The position numbers and the translations under genes were made by a program. Shown one piece after another: positions 38,369-47,027 of a stretch of 64,000 nucleotides of DNA. The notes below the pieces were generated by a model. It saw nothing but the letters and a program-made list of their open reading frames with translations. It was not told where the DNA came from and ran no database searches. Source of the DNA: Kitasatospora sp. Root107 (GTDB lineage: Bacteria > Actinomycetota > Actinomycetes > Streptomycetales > Streptomycetaceae); contig NZ_LMCT01000045.1 of NCBI RefSeq assembly GCF_001424875.1, forward strand, positions 186,108-250,107, in the 5' to 3' direction. How positions within the stretch are numbered: position 1 is the stretch's first letter; each line of letters begins with the position of its first letter.

Positions 38369-40276
38369 TCACCCTACGGCGCGATCGCGGGAGCCGGACA
38401 GCTGCCGGCCCGTCCGCCCGTCCGTGGCTTCGTCCGCGGCGGTGCCCGCAGGCTTGCCGGAGCCGGCCGCAGCACCGCTGTGGCCAGGGCGGGGCGCGGA
38501 CGCCGGTGCCCCGTCCGGACGGTGACCCTGGCCCAGATCACGGGCCGTCGGCTGGCCGTAGCCCTCCTCCGTCGCGGCGGCGTGCGCGTGCTCCACGGCG
38601 CGCTCGTTGGGGTTGGAGTTGGGGTTGGAGTTGGCTTGAGTGTCGGCAGCACCGGGGTGGGCGGGATGCCCGGGGTGGGCGCCACGAGAGGCAGCCGGGC
38701 GGGGAGCGCCGCCGGACTGGACGGGCACCAGCGGGCGGACCGGACCCGCCGTCAGGTGCGCCGCCCCGCCCGGGACACCGGCGGACCGGTCGGCCGGGTG
38801 GGCCTGGGCAGGCACGGTCGGATTCGCCCCGGTGGGCAGCGGCGGACCGGCGGTCGGCTGGGGAGCCGGCCGCCGCGCGCGGTAGCCCGTCCGGTACGCG
38901 GCGGGGGAGACGCCGAGCTGGCGGCGGAAGTGACCGCGGAGTGCGACCGGCGAGCGGAAGCCGCAGCGGCGCGCGACGTCGTCCACCGAGAGCTCGGACG
39001 CCTCCAGCAACCGCTGTGCCTGGAGCACCCGTTGGGTGATCAGCCACTGCAGCGGGGCGCTGCCCGTGAGAGTGCGGAACCGCCGGTCGAAGGTACGGCG
39101 GCTCATGTAGGCGCGGGCTGCCAGGACCTCGACGTCGAACTGCTGGTTGAGGTTCTCCAGGGCCCAGGTCACGACCTCGGCGAGCGGGTCGTTGCCGATC
39201 TCCTCCGGTAAAGACTGGTCGATGTACTGGGCCTGACCGCCGCCGCTGCGCCGACTCGGCACCACGAGCCGGCGGGCCAGCGCGTTGGCGGCCTCGGCAC
39301 CGTGGTCGCTGCGGACCACGTGCAGGCAGAGGTCGATACCGGCGGCGGTGCCGGCCGAGGTGAGGACGTCGCCGTCGTCGACGAACAGCTCGCGCGGATC
39401 GACGTGCACCTTGGGGTAACGCTTGGCCAGGGTGGGCGCGTACATCCAGTGGGTGGTGGCCGGACGGCCGTCCAGCAGGCCCGCTGCGGCGAGCACGAAC
39501 GCACCCGTGCAGAGGCCGATGATCCGGGCCCCCTCGTGGTGCGCCTTGCGCAGCGCGGCGATCGCCTCCGGGGGCGGGGGCTGCGAGATCGACCGCCAGG
39601 CCGGGACCACGATGGTGCCGGCCCGGGCGAGCGTCTCCAGCCCGTACGGCGCGGTGAGGGTCAGGCCGCCGGTGGTCGCCAGCGGGCCGTCCTCGCCGGC
39701 GCAGACCAGCAGGCGGTAGCGCGGCACTCCGGCGTCCTGACGGTCGACGCCGAAGACCGAGAGCGGGATCGAGCTCTCGAAGATCGGGGCGCCACCGAAG
39801 ATCAGCACGGCCACCGTCTCGCGACGGCGCCGGCCGGACAGCTTGCGCGGGGTGGTGGCGTGGCCGAGCAGGGCGGAGTTCGACGCTGCGGAGGCGGACG
39901 GGGCGGGGAGGGCGGCCGTGGCCGAGCCGGAGGCGAACTGGCCATGGGTCAGCTGTGCTGCACCGGCGCCGTTCTGACTGGCCGCCAGGCTGACGGTGGG
40001 AGAGATCCCGCGCCGAGGCGCGGAGTTGGCGGACTGCTGTTGCCCCGCCGGATGTCCCGCCGGATGCCCAGCCTGGAATCCGGCCGAATGCCCAGCTTGG
40101 TGCCCGCCCTGGTTTCCGACCGGGTTTCCGGGCTGGTATCCGAGGGGTGGGGCGGAGGGGTGGGTCTGGTGCTGATGTGACTGGTGGGGCGCGTTGTCTC
40201 TCGAAGCGCGGTTCGTGAAGCCGGCCGACGACTGGCCGCCGTCAGGACCCGTGTCGCTCCTGCTCACCCTGCTCAA
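38369..40276 (-). CDS. adpA: AdpA, central AraC-type developmental regulator
   Basis: 635 residues as read, against ~400 in S. griseus. The conserved core starts at RKLSGRRRRETVAVLIFGGA (about residue 143). The DJ-1/GATase1-like dimerisation domain has VGLCTGAFVLAAAGLLDGRP-type sequence, here IIGLCTGAFVLAAAGLL. The AraC DNA-binding domain follows (ARAYMSRRTFDRRFRTLTGS, APLQWLITQRVLQAQRLLEA, CGFRSPVALRGHFRRQLGVS). A rare TTA Leu codon at 39209-39211, in DQSLPEEIG between the domains, makes translation dependent on bldA tRNA, as in other streptomycetes. The N-terminus has HPAGHPAG-type repeats and the C-terminus a Pro/Ala/Gly-rich tail; both extensions are unusual. Start unsure: TTG 40276, GTG 40267, or later. 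Confidence 0.93.
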   Translation of the reverse strand: MSRVSRSDTGPDGGQSSAGFTNRASRDNAPHQSHQHQTHPSAPPLGYQPGNPVGNQGGHQAGHSAGFQAGHPAGHPAGQQQSANSAPRRGISPTVSLAASQNGAGAAQLTHGQFASGSATAALPAPSASAASNSALLGHATTPRKLSGRRRRETVAVLIFGGAPIFESSIPLSVFGVDRQDAGVPRYRLLVCAGEDGPLATTGGLTLTAPYGLETLARAGTIVVPAWRSISQPPPPEAIAALRKAHHEGARIIGLCTGAFVLAAAGLLDGRPATTHWMYAPTLAKRYPKVHVDPRELFVDDGDVLTSAGTAAGIDLCLHVVRSDHGAEAANALARRLVVPSRRSGGGQAQYIDQSLPEEIGNDPLAEVVTWALENLNQQFDVEVLAARAYMSRRTFDRRFRTLTGSAPLQWLITQRVLQAQRLLEASELSVDDVARRCGFRSPVALRGHFRRQLGVSPAAYRTGYRARRPAPQPTAGPPLPTGANPTVPAQAHPADRSAGVPGGAAHLTAGPVRPLVPVQSGGAPRPAASRGAHPGHPAHPGAADTQANSNPNSNPNERAVEHAHAAATEEGYGQPTARDLGQGHRPDGAPASAPRPGHSGAAAGSGKPAGTAADEATDGRTGRQLSGSRDRAVG

Positions 40277-40849
40277 GGCGCTCCAGCCCCCTCGGTGGTG
40301 TGTGTGGTGGTGCCGTGGTGCCGAACTGCTCGCCGTGATCGGCGAATCGCCCCGCAGATCGCCCTGCTCGCCAAGATCGAATCTACTGGTTGGACCGTTG
40401 CCGTTGTGACAAGTTCACCATCCGACGCTATGTCGACATGGCAATTTGGCGTGATGCATTCGATCACGAAGCGTGGCAGCCGTCGACCCCCCTGTGAAGA
40501 GGGCCGGAGGATCGATGGCTTGTTGCCGCACGACCTACCGGTCGGCCGCACGGGAGAATGCGCCGCGCCGGCTGCCCTGGGCTGCGACTTTGCCGAACCG
40601 GGCGGACAGACACTGAGATTGACCGAAAACAGCCGGTCCGCAGCAGGGGCGCTCGCGGTAGGCGCGTGCGCCTGCGTACGCCTCCCGGCCACGGGGCAGC
40701 GGGGTGGGGAGAGGTGCGGCGGCGCGAGCCCCTGGCGAAGGGCTCGAGCCGGGTGGGGCCGAAGCTCGGTCGGGGAGCGGGGGAGCGGGGGAGCGGGGGA
40801 GGGTGGGGCTGGATCGGACGAACGTGCCACCGCTGGTTAGGGTCGAGCC
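40277..40849. promoter_or_regulatory. Long adpA upstream region
   Basis: 573 bases without a convincing gene, typical of the long regulatory region of adpA. TGGCGTGATG at 40447-40456 matches nine of ten positions of the AdpA-binding consensus TGGCSNGWWY, so autoregulation is possible. Near 40771-40803 a GGGGGAGCG unit is repeated about four times. No other operator is identified. Confidence 0.5.
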
Positions 40850-41647
40850 ATGACGAATCGGGGGCGGCTCGAAGCGGCCGGTGACAACGCAGCGGCCTTC
40901 TGGCTGGCCCAGGCCAGGGTGCACGGCTGGGAGTCCGCCAGCCGCCCCGGTTTCACGGCAGTCCGGTGCGCGCGGGACGCCGCCGACACCCACCGGGTGG
41001 TGGTCACCCGCCCGTACGGGCCGGACGGGGTCGAACCGTTGCTGGCCGAACTGGCCGAGCTGTTCAAGGAGTGGAGCTCCGACCATTTCGTCCTGGAGGA
41101 CCCGTACGGCGGGATCGACCTGACCGGCCAGGGGCGGGAGTCCACGCTCGAGATGGCGGTGATGGTCCGCGAGCCCGACGCACCGCCGATTGCGGAACTG
41201 CCGCCGTCGGCGAGGCTGGCCGGGAAGTCGCCGGAAACCTGGGCGGCGGGCGTCTCGGTCGAGGAGGTGCGGGAAGCCGATGAACTGGCCGCTCTGGAGC
41301 GAGTGGTGGTGGACGGCTTCCCCATCGAGCCCAGGCAGCCGTGGGAGCGGGGCGTACATCTCCCGCCCGGGCTGCTGGCGGAGCCCGGCTGCCGGGGCTG
41401 GCTGGGACGGGTGGACGGCGAACCGGCCGCCGCGTGCATGACGTACGACAACGGGGAGACCGTGGGCGTCTACTGGGTGGCAGTGCTGCCCGAGTACCGC
41501 TCGAAGGGGCTGGGCCGGGCGGTGCTCTCGGCCGCCCTGCTGGCACAGCCCGGCAGGGTGACCACTCTGGTGGCCACCCTGCTCGGCGAACCGCTCTACC
41601 GGCGGTTGGGGTTCGTGGAACGGGGCCTCACGCGCTGGTGGCGGTAG
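40850..41647 (+). CDS. GNAT family N-acetyltransferase
   Basis: 265 residues. The C-terminal half is a GNAT domain: AACMTYDNGETVGVYWVAVL, then PEYRSKGLGRAVLSAALLAQ with the acetyl-CoA-binding R-x-x-G-x-G, and LYRRLGFVERG near the end. The N-terminal ~130 residues are a separate domain of unknown role (AFWLAQARVHGWESASRPGF). ATG at 40850. The substrate is unknown. Its 3' end overlaps the convergent HAD gene by 20 bases. Confidence 0.85.
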   Translation: MTNRGRLEAAGDNAAAFWLAQARVHGWESASRPGFTAVRCARDAADTHRVVVTRPYGPDGVEPLLAELAELFKEWSSDHFVLEDPYGGIDLTGQGRESTLEMAVMVREPDAPPIAELPPSARLAGKSPETWAAGVSVEEVREADELAALERVVVDGFPIEPRQPWERGVHLPPGLLAEPGCRGWLGRVDGEPAAACMTYDNGETVGVYWVAVLPEYRSKGLGRAVLSAALLAQPGRVTTLVATLLGEPLYRRLGFVERGLTRWWR

Positions 41648-42527
41648 CGGCGGTAGTGGCGGTTGCCGGACCGGGAGGGGCGGGGGCGGGGGCGAACCGG
41701 GTCATGGCGGAGCGGAGGGCAGCGGGCGCGAGCCGCTCCTGGGCCTGGGCTTGGGCTTGGGTCTGTGCCGCTGACCGCGCGAGTGTTGTGCTCGGGCGGT
41801 GCGTCGGCTTGGTGGAGGTGGAGGCGGCTGTGGTCGTGCGACGGGGAACCGGGGCGGAGCGGGCGGAGAGGATCAGGCCGACGGCCTCGGGGATGCCGGC
41901 TGCGCTCAGGGTCGGCCGGTAGCCGAGTTCGGCCCAGGGGCGGCCGTGGTGGAGCCAGACGCTGCGCAGTCCGGTCAGTTCGGCGCCGGCGATGTCGGCG
42001 GGGGCGTGGTCGCCGACCATCCAGGTATGAGTGGCCCAGTCACCGGTCGGCGGGACTCCACAGCGTTGGGCGGCGATCTCGAAGATCCGTGGGTCGGGCT
42101 TGAGGTAGCTGGCCTCCTCGGAGATCACCCAGCCGTCGACCAGCGAGCCGAGCCCCACCCGACGGATCTTCTCCAACTGGGGCCGGGTACCCCCGTTGCT
42201 GACGATGCCGAGCGACCAGCCGGCCGAGCGGGCCGCCTTGAGCGCCTGGATGTGTGAACTTGGGCAGTGAATATGTGAGTTGATGCCTCGCCGATAGTGG
42301 GCGAGTAGGAAGTCCATCGACCGGTCGAGCCCGTAGCGGCGCTTGGCCGCCCCGAGTACCGTGCTGCGCGGGACGTGCCCGCTGCCGTCGATGGTGGTGA
42401 ACCATCCCAGATCCCCGGCCGGAAGCCCGTGTTCGGCGAGGAAGTCCTGCGCCCAGGCACGGAACGCGGCATCCCGGGGCAGCAGGGTGTTGTCAAGATC
42501 GAACAGCAGCAGCGGCATGCGCTGCAT
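41628..42527 (-). CDS. HAD-superfamily hydrolase with low-complexity C-terminal tail
   Basis: 299 residues. HAD motif I FDLDNTLLPRD (nucleophile Asp10), cap domain, motif II IVSNGG, motif III Lys in ASYLKPDPRIFEIA, and motif IV MVGDHAPADIAGA. It resembles small-molecule phosphatases with haloacid-dehalogenase-type C1 caps. From about residue 225 a Thr/Ala/Gln/Pro-rich tail (including QTQAQAQAQE) follows that is not part of the fold. ATG at 42525-42527, or 42518. Substrate unknown. Confidence 0.85.
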   Translation of the reverse strand: MQRMPLLLFDLDNTLLPRDAAFRAWAQDFLAEHGLPAGDLGWFTTIDGSGHVPRSTVLGAAKRRYGLDRSMDFLLAHYRRGINSHIHCPSSHIQALKAARSAGWSLGIVSNGGTRPQLEKIRRVGLGSLVDGWVISEEASYLKPDPRIFEIAAQRCGVPPTGDWATHTWMVGDHAPADIAGAELTGLRSVWLHHGRPWAELGYRPTLSAAGIPEAVGLILSARSAPVPRRTTTAASTSTKPTHRPSTTLARSAAQTQAQAQAQERLAPAALRSAMTRFAPAPAPPGPATATTAATATSA

Positions 42528-43329
42528 GCTGCCAGTGCGCTGGCGTATGCAGCAGGCATTTGCCCGGTCGCGTTCCGTAGCGGACCGAAATGGCCAGAAG
42601 CGAGTGGTCTGCCGGCCTGCGGGGTTTGGGCCGGAGCTGGACGGCCTGTGGAGGGCGGGAGCGGGAATCGGTGGGGCCCGCTCCCCGGCCGGGCGGGCTT
42701 GTGACGTCGGCGTATTGGCGGGCATATATAGGGGACAGCAACAGACAGACCGGCCGGTCGGGTTGAGTACTGGACGATGACAGTCGGGTCACGTTGTGTG
42801 GCGGCACTGTTGCGCCCAGGGGCTTCCTCGGCGAAGCTCCAGGGAACCTTCTCGTCGGGCGGCGCGCAGCCTCAACAGAGGGGCGCGAAAGCCACGGCGC
42901 GCGCATCCTCCGTTAGCGGGATCGTCGCCGTTTCAGGGCTCCGCAGCTGGGCGGGGCCTCGAGCCCGTCGTATTCTGAGAGGAACAGGTCACATTCGGTG
43001 GTGCTCGGCAGAGACCGACTCGGTGTCGGGGGTGGGCCTGTTGCCCGGGCATTCGTGCCCCTTCCTGTCGGCCCATCTCACTCGAAGAGCTTTGAGCCAT
43101 GGTCGGTTTTGAGCCTCCCCGATCCGCTGCCACCGACGCTGCGGTCGGCGCACGGACGGTGGATGAGTTGCTGCCCGGCCGGTCCGGCCTGTCTGGCCTG
43201 CTCGGACACCGGCGTTCGGTGGTCCGCGCGGGGGCGGGTGTCCTTGCGCGGGAGGTGGTACGCCGCGGCTGGCCACGACCGCGTCAGCGGCGGGGCGGAC
43301 AACGGGGTGCGGGTGCGGTGGAGGACGCC
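42528..43329. other. 802-base stretch without a supported gene
   Basis: Several short frames exist on both strands, but none has a ribosome site and family-like sequence together. A TATATA element at 42725-42730 preceded by TTGTGA could be a promoter firing to the right, implying a long leader or an untranslated RNA before the universal stress protein gene. The frame at 43099-43329 is an in-frame upstream extension of that gene. I recognise no known structured RNA. Confidence 0.4.
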
Positions 43330-43866
43330 ATGACGGACGGAATGATCGCGGACGGCCCCGGAGCGGGCTCGGGCGGTGCGGGCTCCCGCACCGGGCGGAG
43401 CGACGAACCCACGCTGCAGGAGCAGTCCGTACCTGCCTGCGACCCGGCTTTCCAGCACGGCGTGGTGGTCGGCTTCGACGGCTCCCTCTCCAGCGAGCGG
43501 GCGCTCGCCTATGCGGTGGGCATGGCCCGCCGCTCGCGCTGCGGGCTGGTCATCGTGCACGTGGCGAACCGGTTGCCCGCCACGGTCTGGGCCGGCTGCG
43601 AGCCGCCCGTGTTCGTCGACATGCCGGACCATCGGACCGAGCTTCTCGGCCTCGAGCTGGCCTGTGCCGACTATCTCGCCGGTGTGCCGTGGATCCTGGT
43701 CGAGCGCGGCGGGGACATCTGCCACGAGATCGAGGAGGTCGGTCGTGAGTACGCCGCCGACGCGATCGTGGTCGGCAGTACGCACGGACTGCTGGGCAAG
43801 CTCTTCGGCTCGGTCTCCGGTCGACTGGCCCGCAGGGCGAACCGGCCTGTCATCGTCATTCCCTGA
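43330..43866 (+). CDS. Universal stress protein
   Basis: 178 residues with one USP domain. It starts at GVVVGFDGSLSSERALAYAV (residue ~44) and ends with the ATP-binding pattern IVVGSTHGLLGKLFGSVSGRL then NRPVIVIP, the G-2x-G-9x-G(S/T) type that binds ATP. The ATG at 43330 has GGAGG five bases upstream; a longer in-frame start at 43099 lacks support. The N-terminal ~40 residues are Gly/Ser-rich. USPs of actinobacteria are often induced under hypoxia or dormancy. No clear DosR-type site was seen just upstream. Confidence 0.88.
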   Translation: MTDGMIADGPGAGSGGAGSRTGRSDEPTLQEQSVPACDPAFQHGVVVGFDGSLSSERALAYAVGMARRSRCGLVIVHVANRLPATVWAGCEPPVFVDMPDHRTELLGLELACADYLAGVPWILVERGGDICHEIEEVGREYAADAIVVGSTHGLLGKLFGSVSGRLARRANRPVIVIP

Positions 43867-44000
43867 GCGATCCTGCTGTGATGGCCGGCCCCCATGCTCA
43901 ATGGTGTGTATCCCTATGGTCGTTGTGTCGGGACGGTCCTGCTGGTGTTGAGTGGGCCGGTCGAGTCATCTTGATCACTGATGAGGCGTCAGGGCGCTGA

Positions 44001-44714
44001 GTGTCCGGTGATTCGGGCAGACATGACAACATGATCATTCGACCAGAGGCCGAAGCCGAACGCCGTTGCCCCGATACCTCGGTGCGGGGCTGGGGCGTAC
44101 CCGTGGCGGTCGGCTGTCTGGTGCTCGCGATCGTTGGAGCCGGTGGCAGTGGGGTGGCCCTGGCCGCGGTGGCCGGGGCGCAACGCGGTGGTGAGGCCCG
44201 GGATGCGCTGCGCCTGAGTGTCCGCACCAATGGCACTGAGGGGTCCGCCGTCCGAGTGCGGGCGGGTGAGCAGGTGCTGCGGAGCTATCGGATCGTCAAC
44301 CGGGCCGAGTACGGGCTGAGCGCGGTGATCAGCGATCAGCAGGTGCCGGGTGGGCAAGCCCCCTGTGGTCAGAGCGGGCAGGGCGGTCAGGGCATCGCGA
44401 TAGCCGTGCCGCCGCTGGGCACGGTGGAGTGCAGCGTCAGGCTCGTGGCCGGGGCGGGGGCGCTTTCTGGGGGCGTGCGTTGCGTTCGGAGTGAGCCTGG
44501 TGGTGGAGCTGAGCGGTCCGTATTCAGGGTTGGTGCGGCTGCAGGCGACCGCATTCGAACTGGCCCAGGTCAGCTACGACCAGATCGATGCCCAGGTGAG
44601 CAGCAGTTGACGTGGTGCCAGGAAGACTCCGGGCGGTGCGCACCGCCCGGAACCCCCAGGACCTACGGCGACGGAAGCCTGATCTCTACCGTCCGTGCCG
44701 AGTTCAGACGTTGA
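44001..44714 (+). CDS. Chimeric hypothetical membrane protein frame
   Basis: Residues ~1-153 look like a real streptomycete membrane-anchored protein: N-terminal anchor GWGVPVAVGCLVLAIVGAGG, then an extracellular domain (VRVRAGEQVLRSYRIVNRAE, VPPLGTVECSVRLVAGAGA). After the junction near 44460 the frame loses protein character. Another frame there encodes the C-terminus of a different protein family, and a strong palindrome (44628-44651) lies inside the tail. The natural gene has probably been truncated by a rearrangement. Start GTG 44001 or ATG 44031. The nominal 3' end overlaps acdH by 11 bases. Confidence 0.5.
   Translation: MSGDSGRHDNMIIRPEAEAERRCPDTSVRGWGVPVAVGCLVLAIVGAGGSGVALAAVAGAQRGGEARDALRLSVRTNGTEGSAVRVRAGEQVLRSYRIVNRAEYGLSAVISDQQVPGGQAPCGQSGQGGQGIAIAVPPLGTVECSVRLVAGAGALSGGVRCVRSEPGGGAERSVFRVGAAAGDRIRTGPGQLRPDRCPGEQQLTWCQEDSGRCAPPGTPRTYGDGSLISTVRAEFRR
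44464..44610 (+). pseudogene. C-terminal fragment of a DUF4239 (bestrophin-like) protein
   Basis: 49 codons in a frame different from the surrounding one: FLGACVAFGVSLVVELSGPY, SGLVRLQATAFELAQVSYDQ, then IDAQVSSS and a stop. The membrane helix followed by P-Y-S-G and a short helical tail is the ending of DUF4239 membrane proteins. The rest of the gene is absent, so this is a leftover. Confidence 0.5.
44628..44651. terminator. Perfect 24-bp palindrome, probable terminator
   Basis: TCCGGGCGGTGC followed directly by its complement. It lies between the DUF4239 fragment and the convergent acdH end. Confidence 0.65.
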
Positions 44715-45894
44715 CCCCCAACTCGCGTGCGATGAGCATCCGCTGGACCTCGGAGGTGCCCTCCCCGATCTCCAGGATCTTGCAGTCGCGCCAGAATCGG
44801 GCGACCGGGAACTCGTTCATGAAGCCGTAGCCGCCGTGGATCTGGGTGGCCTCACGGGCGTTGTCGACGGCGGCCTCGGAGGAGAACAGCTTGGCGATCG
44901 CGGCCTCCTTCTTGAAGGGCTCGGCGTGCAGCAGCCGGGAGGCGGCGTCCCGCCAGGCCAGGCGGGAGGTGTGTGCGCGCATCTCCATGTCGGCGAGCTT
45001 GAACTGGATGACCTGGTTGGCGCCGATCGTCCGCCCGAAGGCGCGACGGGTGCCGGCGTAGCTGACTGACTGGTCGACACATCCCTGGGCCAGGCCGGTG
45101 GCCAGGGCTGCGATGGCGATGCGCCCCTCGTCGAGGATGCGCAGGAACTGGGCGTAGCCGCGACCTTGAGTGCCGAGGAGGTTGGCCGCGGGGACTCGGC
45201 AGTCGGTGAAGGACAGTTCTCGGGTGTCGGAGGCGTTCCATCCGACCTTGGAGTATTTCTTCGAAACCGTGAAACCACTGGTACCAGTGGGCACGATGAT
45301 GGAGGAGATCTCCCGGCTTGGCGAGGGGTCCGAGTCGTCTTCACTCGAACGAGCGATCGGTTCGGTCAGTGCCGTCACCGTGACCAGACCGGTCATCTCC
45401 GTGCCGGAGTTGGTGATGAAGCACTTGGTGCCGTTGATCACCCACTCGTCGGTGGCCTCGTCGTACCGCGCGGTGGTCCGGGTGGCGCCCGCGTCCGAAC
45501 CGCCCTCCGGCTCGGTCAGGCCGAAGGCGCCGAGCAGCTCGCCCGAGGTCAGCCGGGGCAGCCACTCCCGCTTCTGCTCCTCCGTGCCGAACCGGTAGAT
45601 CGGCATCGCGCCGAGCGAGACCGCAGCCTCCAGGGTGATCGCGACCGAGGAGTCGACCCGGGCCAGCTCCTCCAGAGCCAGGCCGAGCGCGAAGTAGTCG
45701 CCGCCCATGCCGCCGTACTCCTCGGGGAAGGGCAGTCCGAACAGGCCCATCTGCCCCATCTCGCGGACGATCTCGTACGGGAACTCGTTCTGCTCGTAGT
45801 AGTCACCGATCTTCGGGGCGACGACGTCGTTGGCGAACTGTTCGACGGTGCGCCGAAGTTCCTCGTACTCGCTGTCCAAGCGGTGATCGAGCAT
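44704..45894 (-). CDS. acdH: Acyl-CoA dehydrogenase (isovaleryl-CoA type)
   Basis: 396 residues. FAD-dependent acyl-CoA dehydrogenase, probably isovaleryl-CoA/short branched-chain specific, the first committed step after leucine transamination and decarboxylation. Motifs: GAFGLTEPEGGSDAGATRTT, KYSKVGWNASDTRELSFTDC, GRTIGANQVIQFKLADMEMR, QIHGGYGFMNE and the catalytic-Glu segment LEIGEGTSEVQRMLIARELG. A short hydrophilic insertion (SSEDDSDPSPSREIS) precedes IIVPTGTSGF. ATG at 45894 with an excellent CAGGAGG. Last gene of the liu-type operon. From memory its S. coelicolor counterpart is SCO2779. Confidence 0.93.
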   Translation of the reverse strand: MLDHRLDSEYEELRRTVEQFANDVVAPKIGDYYEQNEFPYEIVREMGQMGLFGLPFPEEYGGMGGDYFALGLALEELARVDSSVAITLEAAVSLGAMPIYRFGTEEQKREWLPRLTSGELLGAFGLTEPEGGSDAGATRTTARYDEATDEWVINGTKCFITNSGTEMTGLVTVTALTEPIARSSEDDSDPSPSREISSIIVPTGTSGFTVSKKYSKVGWNASDTRELSFTDCRVPAANLLGTQGRGYAQFLRILDEGRIAIAALATGLAQGCVDQSVSYAGTRRAFGRTIGANQVIQFKLADMEMRAHTSRLAWRDAASRLLHAEPFKKEAAIAKLFSSEAAVDNAREATQIHGGYGFMNEFPVARFWRDCKILEIGEGTSEVQRMLIARELGVNV

Positions 45895-45998
45895 GGTGAT
45901 CCTCCTGGATCGAGGCGGCTGTGGAGCCGAAGAAGGGGGCTGGGGATCGACTGAGCCGCAGCCCGGTCGAGAACGGTCGAGAGTCGGTGGAGGACGGC

Positions 45999-47027
45999 TC
46001 AGGCCGGGCGGCCGGCCAGGGCCTGGACCGCCCGGGACGGGCTGGGCCGGCCGAGCTGACCGGCCATCCAGGCGCTGGCGGAGACCAGTGCGCGCAGGTC
46101 GACGCCGGTCTCGATACCGAGGCCGTGCAGCATCCAGACCAGGTCCTCGGTGGCCAGGTTGCCGGTGGCGCTCTTGGCGTACGGGCAGCCGCCCAGGCCG
46201 CCCGCCGAAGCGTCGACCGTGGTGACTCCGGAGCGCAGTGCCGCCAGCGTGTTGGCGAGCGCCTGGCCGTAGGTGTCGTGGAAGTGCACGGCGAGTCTGC
46301 TCATCGGGACACCGGCTTCGGCGAAGCTCTGGAGCAGCGTGCCGACCTGGCCGGGAGTGGCCACCCCGATCGTGTCGCCGAGGCTCAGCTCGGTGCAGCC
46401 GAGCTCCAGCAGCCGGACTCCGAAGTCGACCACCTGGGCGGTCGGGACGGGCCCTTCCCACGGGTCGCCGAAGCACATCGAGAGGTAGCCGCGGGTCGGC
46501 ACCCCGGCCGCAGCGGCCCGTTCCACGACCGGCCGGAACATCTCCAGGGCTTCGCCCGCCGTCCGGTTGAGGTTCCGGCGGGCGAAGGTCTCGGTCGCGC
46601 TGGCGAAGACCGCGATCTCGGTGGCGTGGTGGGCGAGCGCGCGGTCGAGGCCACGCTCGTTGGGCACCAGGACTGGCAGTCGCAGCCCGGGGTACTGCTC
46701 GGGCAGTCCGGCCAGCCGGGGCATCAGCTCCTCGGCGTCCGCCAACTGCGGGACCCACTTGGGGTGTACGAAGCTGGTGGCCTCCACGGTGCGCAGTCCG
46801 GCGGCGGCGAGCCGGGCGATGAACTCGGCCTTCACCGTCACCGGAACGAGTGAACTCTCGTTCTGCAGACCGTCACGCGGCCCTACTTCGTGGATACTGA
46901 CCCGACCGGGCAGGCCGGGTTCCGGTACGGGGGCGGGCAGCCCCAGTTCGAGGGCGTCGGGTTCGTGGGTGGCCGACGTTCCCGCGGGCTCGCTGGTGCG
47001 GGTCGACTCGCTCGTGACCTCGCTCAT
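45999..47027 (-). CDS. hmgL: Hydroxymethylglutaryl-CoA lyase
   Basis: 342 residues. It cleaves HMG-CoA to acetoacetate and acetyl-CoA, the last step of leucine degradation. TIM-barrel motifs: SIHEVGPRDGLQNES (catalytic Arg-Asp), VEATSFVHPKWVPQLAD, LSLGDTIGVATPGQV, VHFHDTYGQALANTL (metal His) and the signature GGLGGCPYAKSATGNLATED with catalytic Cys. The first ~40 residues are a disordered extension. ATG at 47025-47027 overlaps the stop of the carboxylase gene by four bases, so translation is coupled. Confidence 0.95.
   Translation of the reverse strand: MSEVTSESTRTSEPAGTSATHEPDALELGLPAPVPEPGLPGRVSIHEVGPRDGLQNESSLVPVTVKAEFIARLAAAGLRTVEATSFVHPKWVPQLADAEELMPRLAGLPEQYPGLRLPVLVPNERGLDRALAHHATEIAVFASATETFARRNLNRTAGEALEMFRPVVERAAAAGVPTRGYLSMCFGDPWEGPVPTAQVVDFGVRLLELGCTELSLGDTIGVATPGQVGTLLQSFAEAGVPMSRLAVHFHDTYGQALANTLAALRSGVTTVDASAGGLGGCPYAKSATGNLATEDLVWMLHGLGIETGVDLRALVSASAWMAGQLGRPSPSRAVQALAGRPA

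Noticed and set aside
42777..43112. Plus-strand frame of 111 codons in the gap before the USP gene
   Set aside because: No ribosome site and no protein-like pattern. Third-position GC is not raised relative to the other frames.
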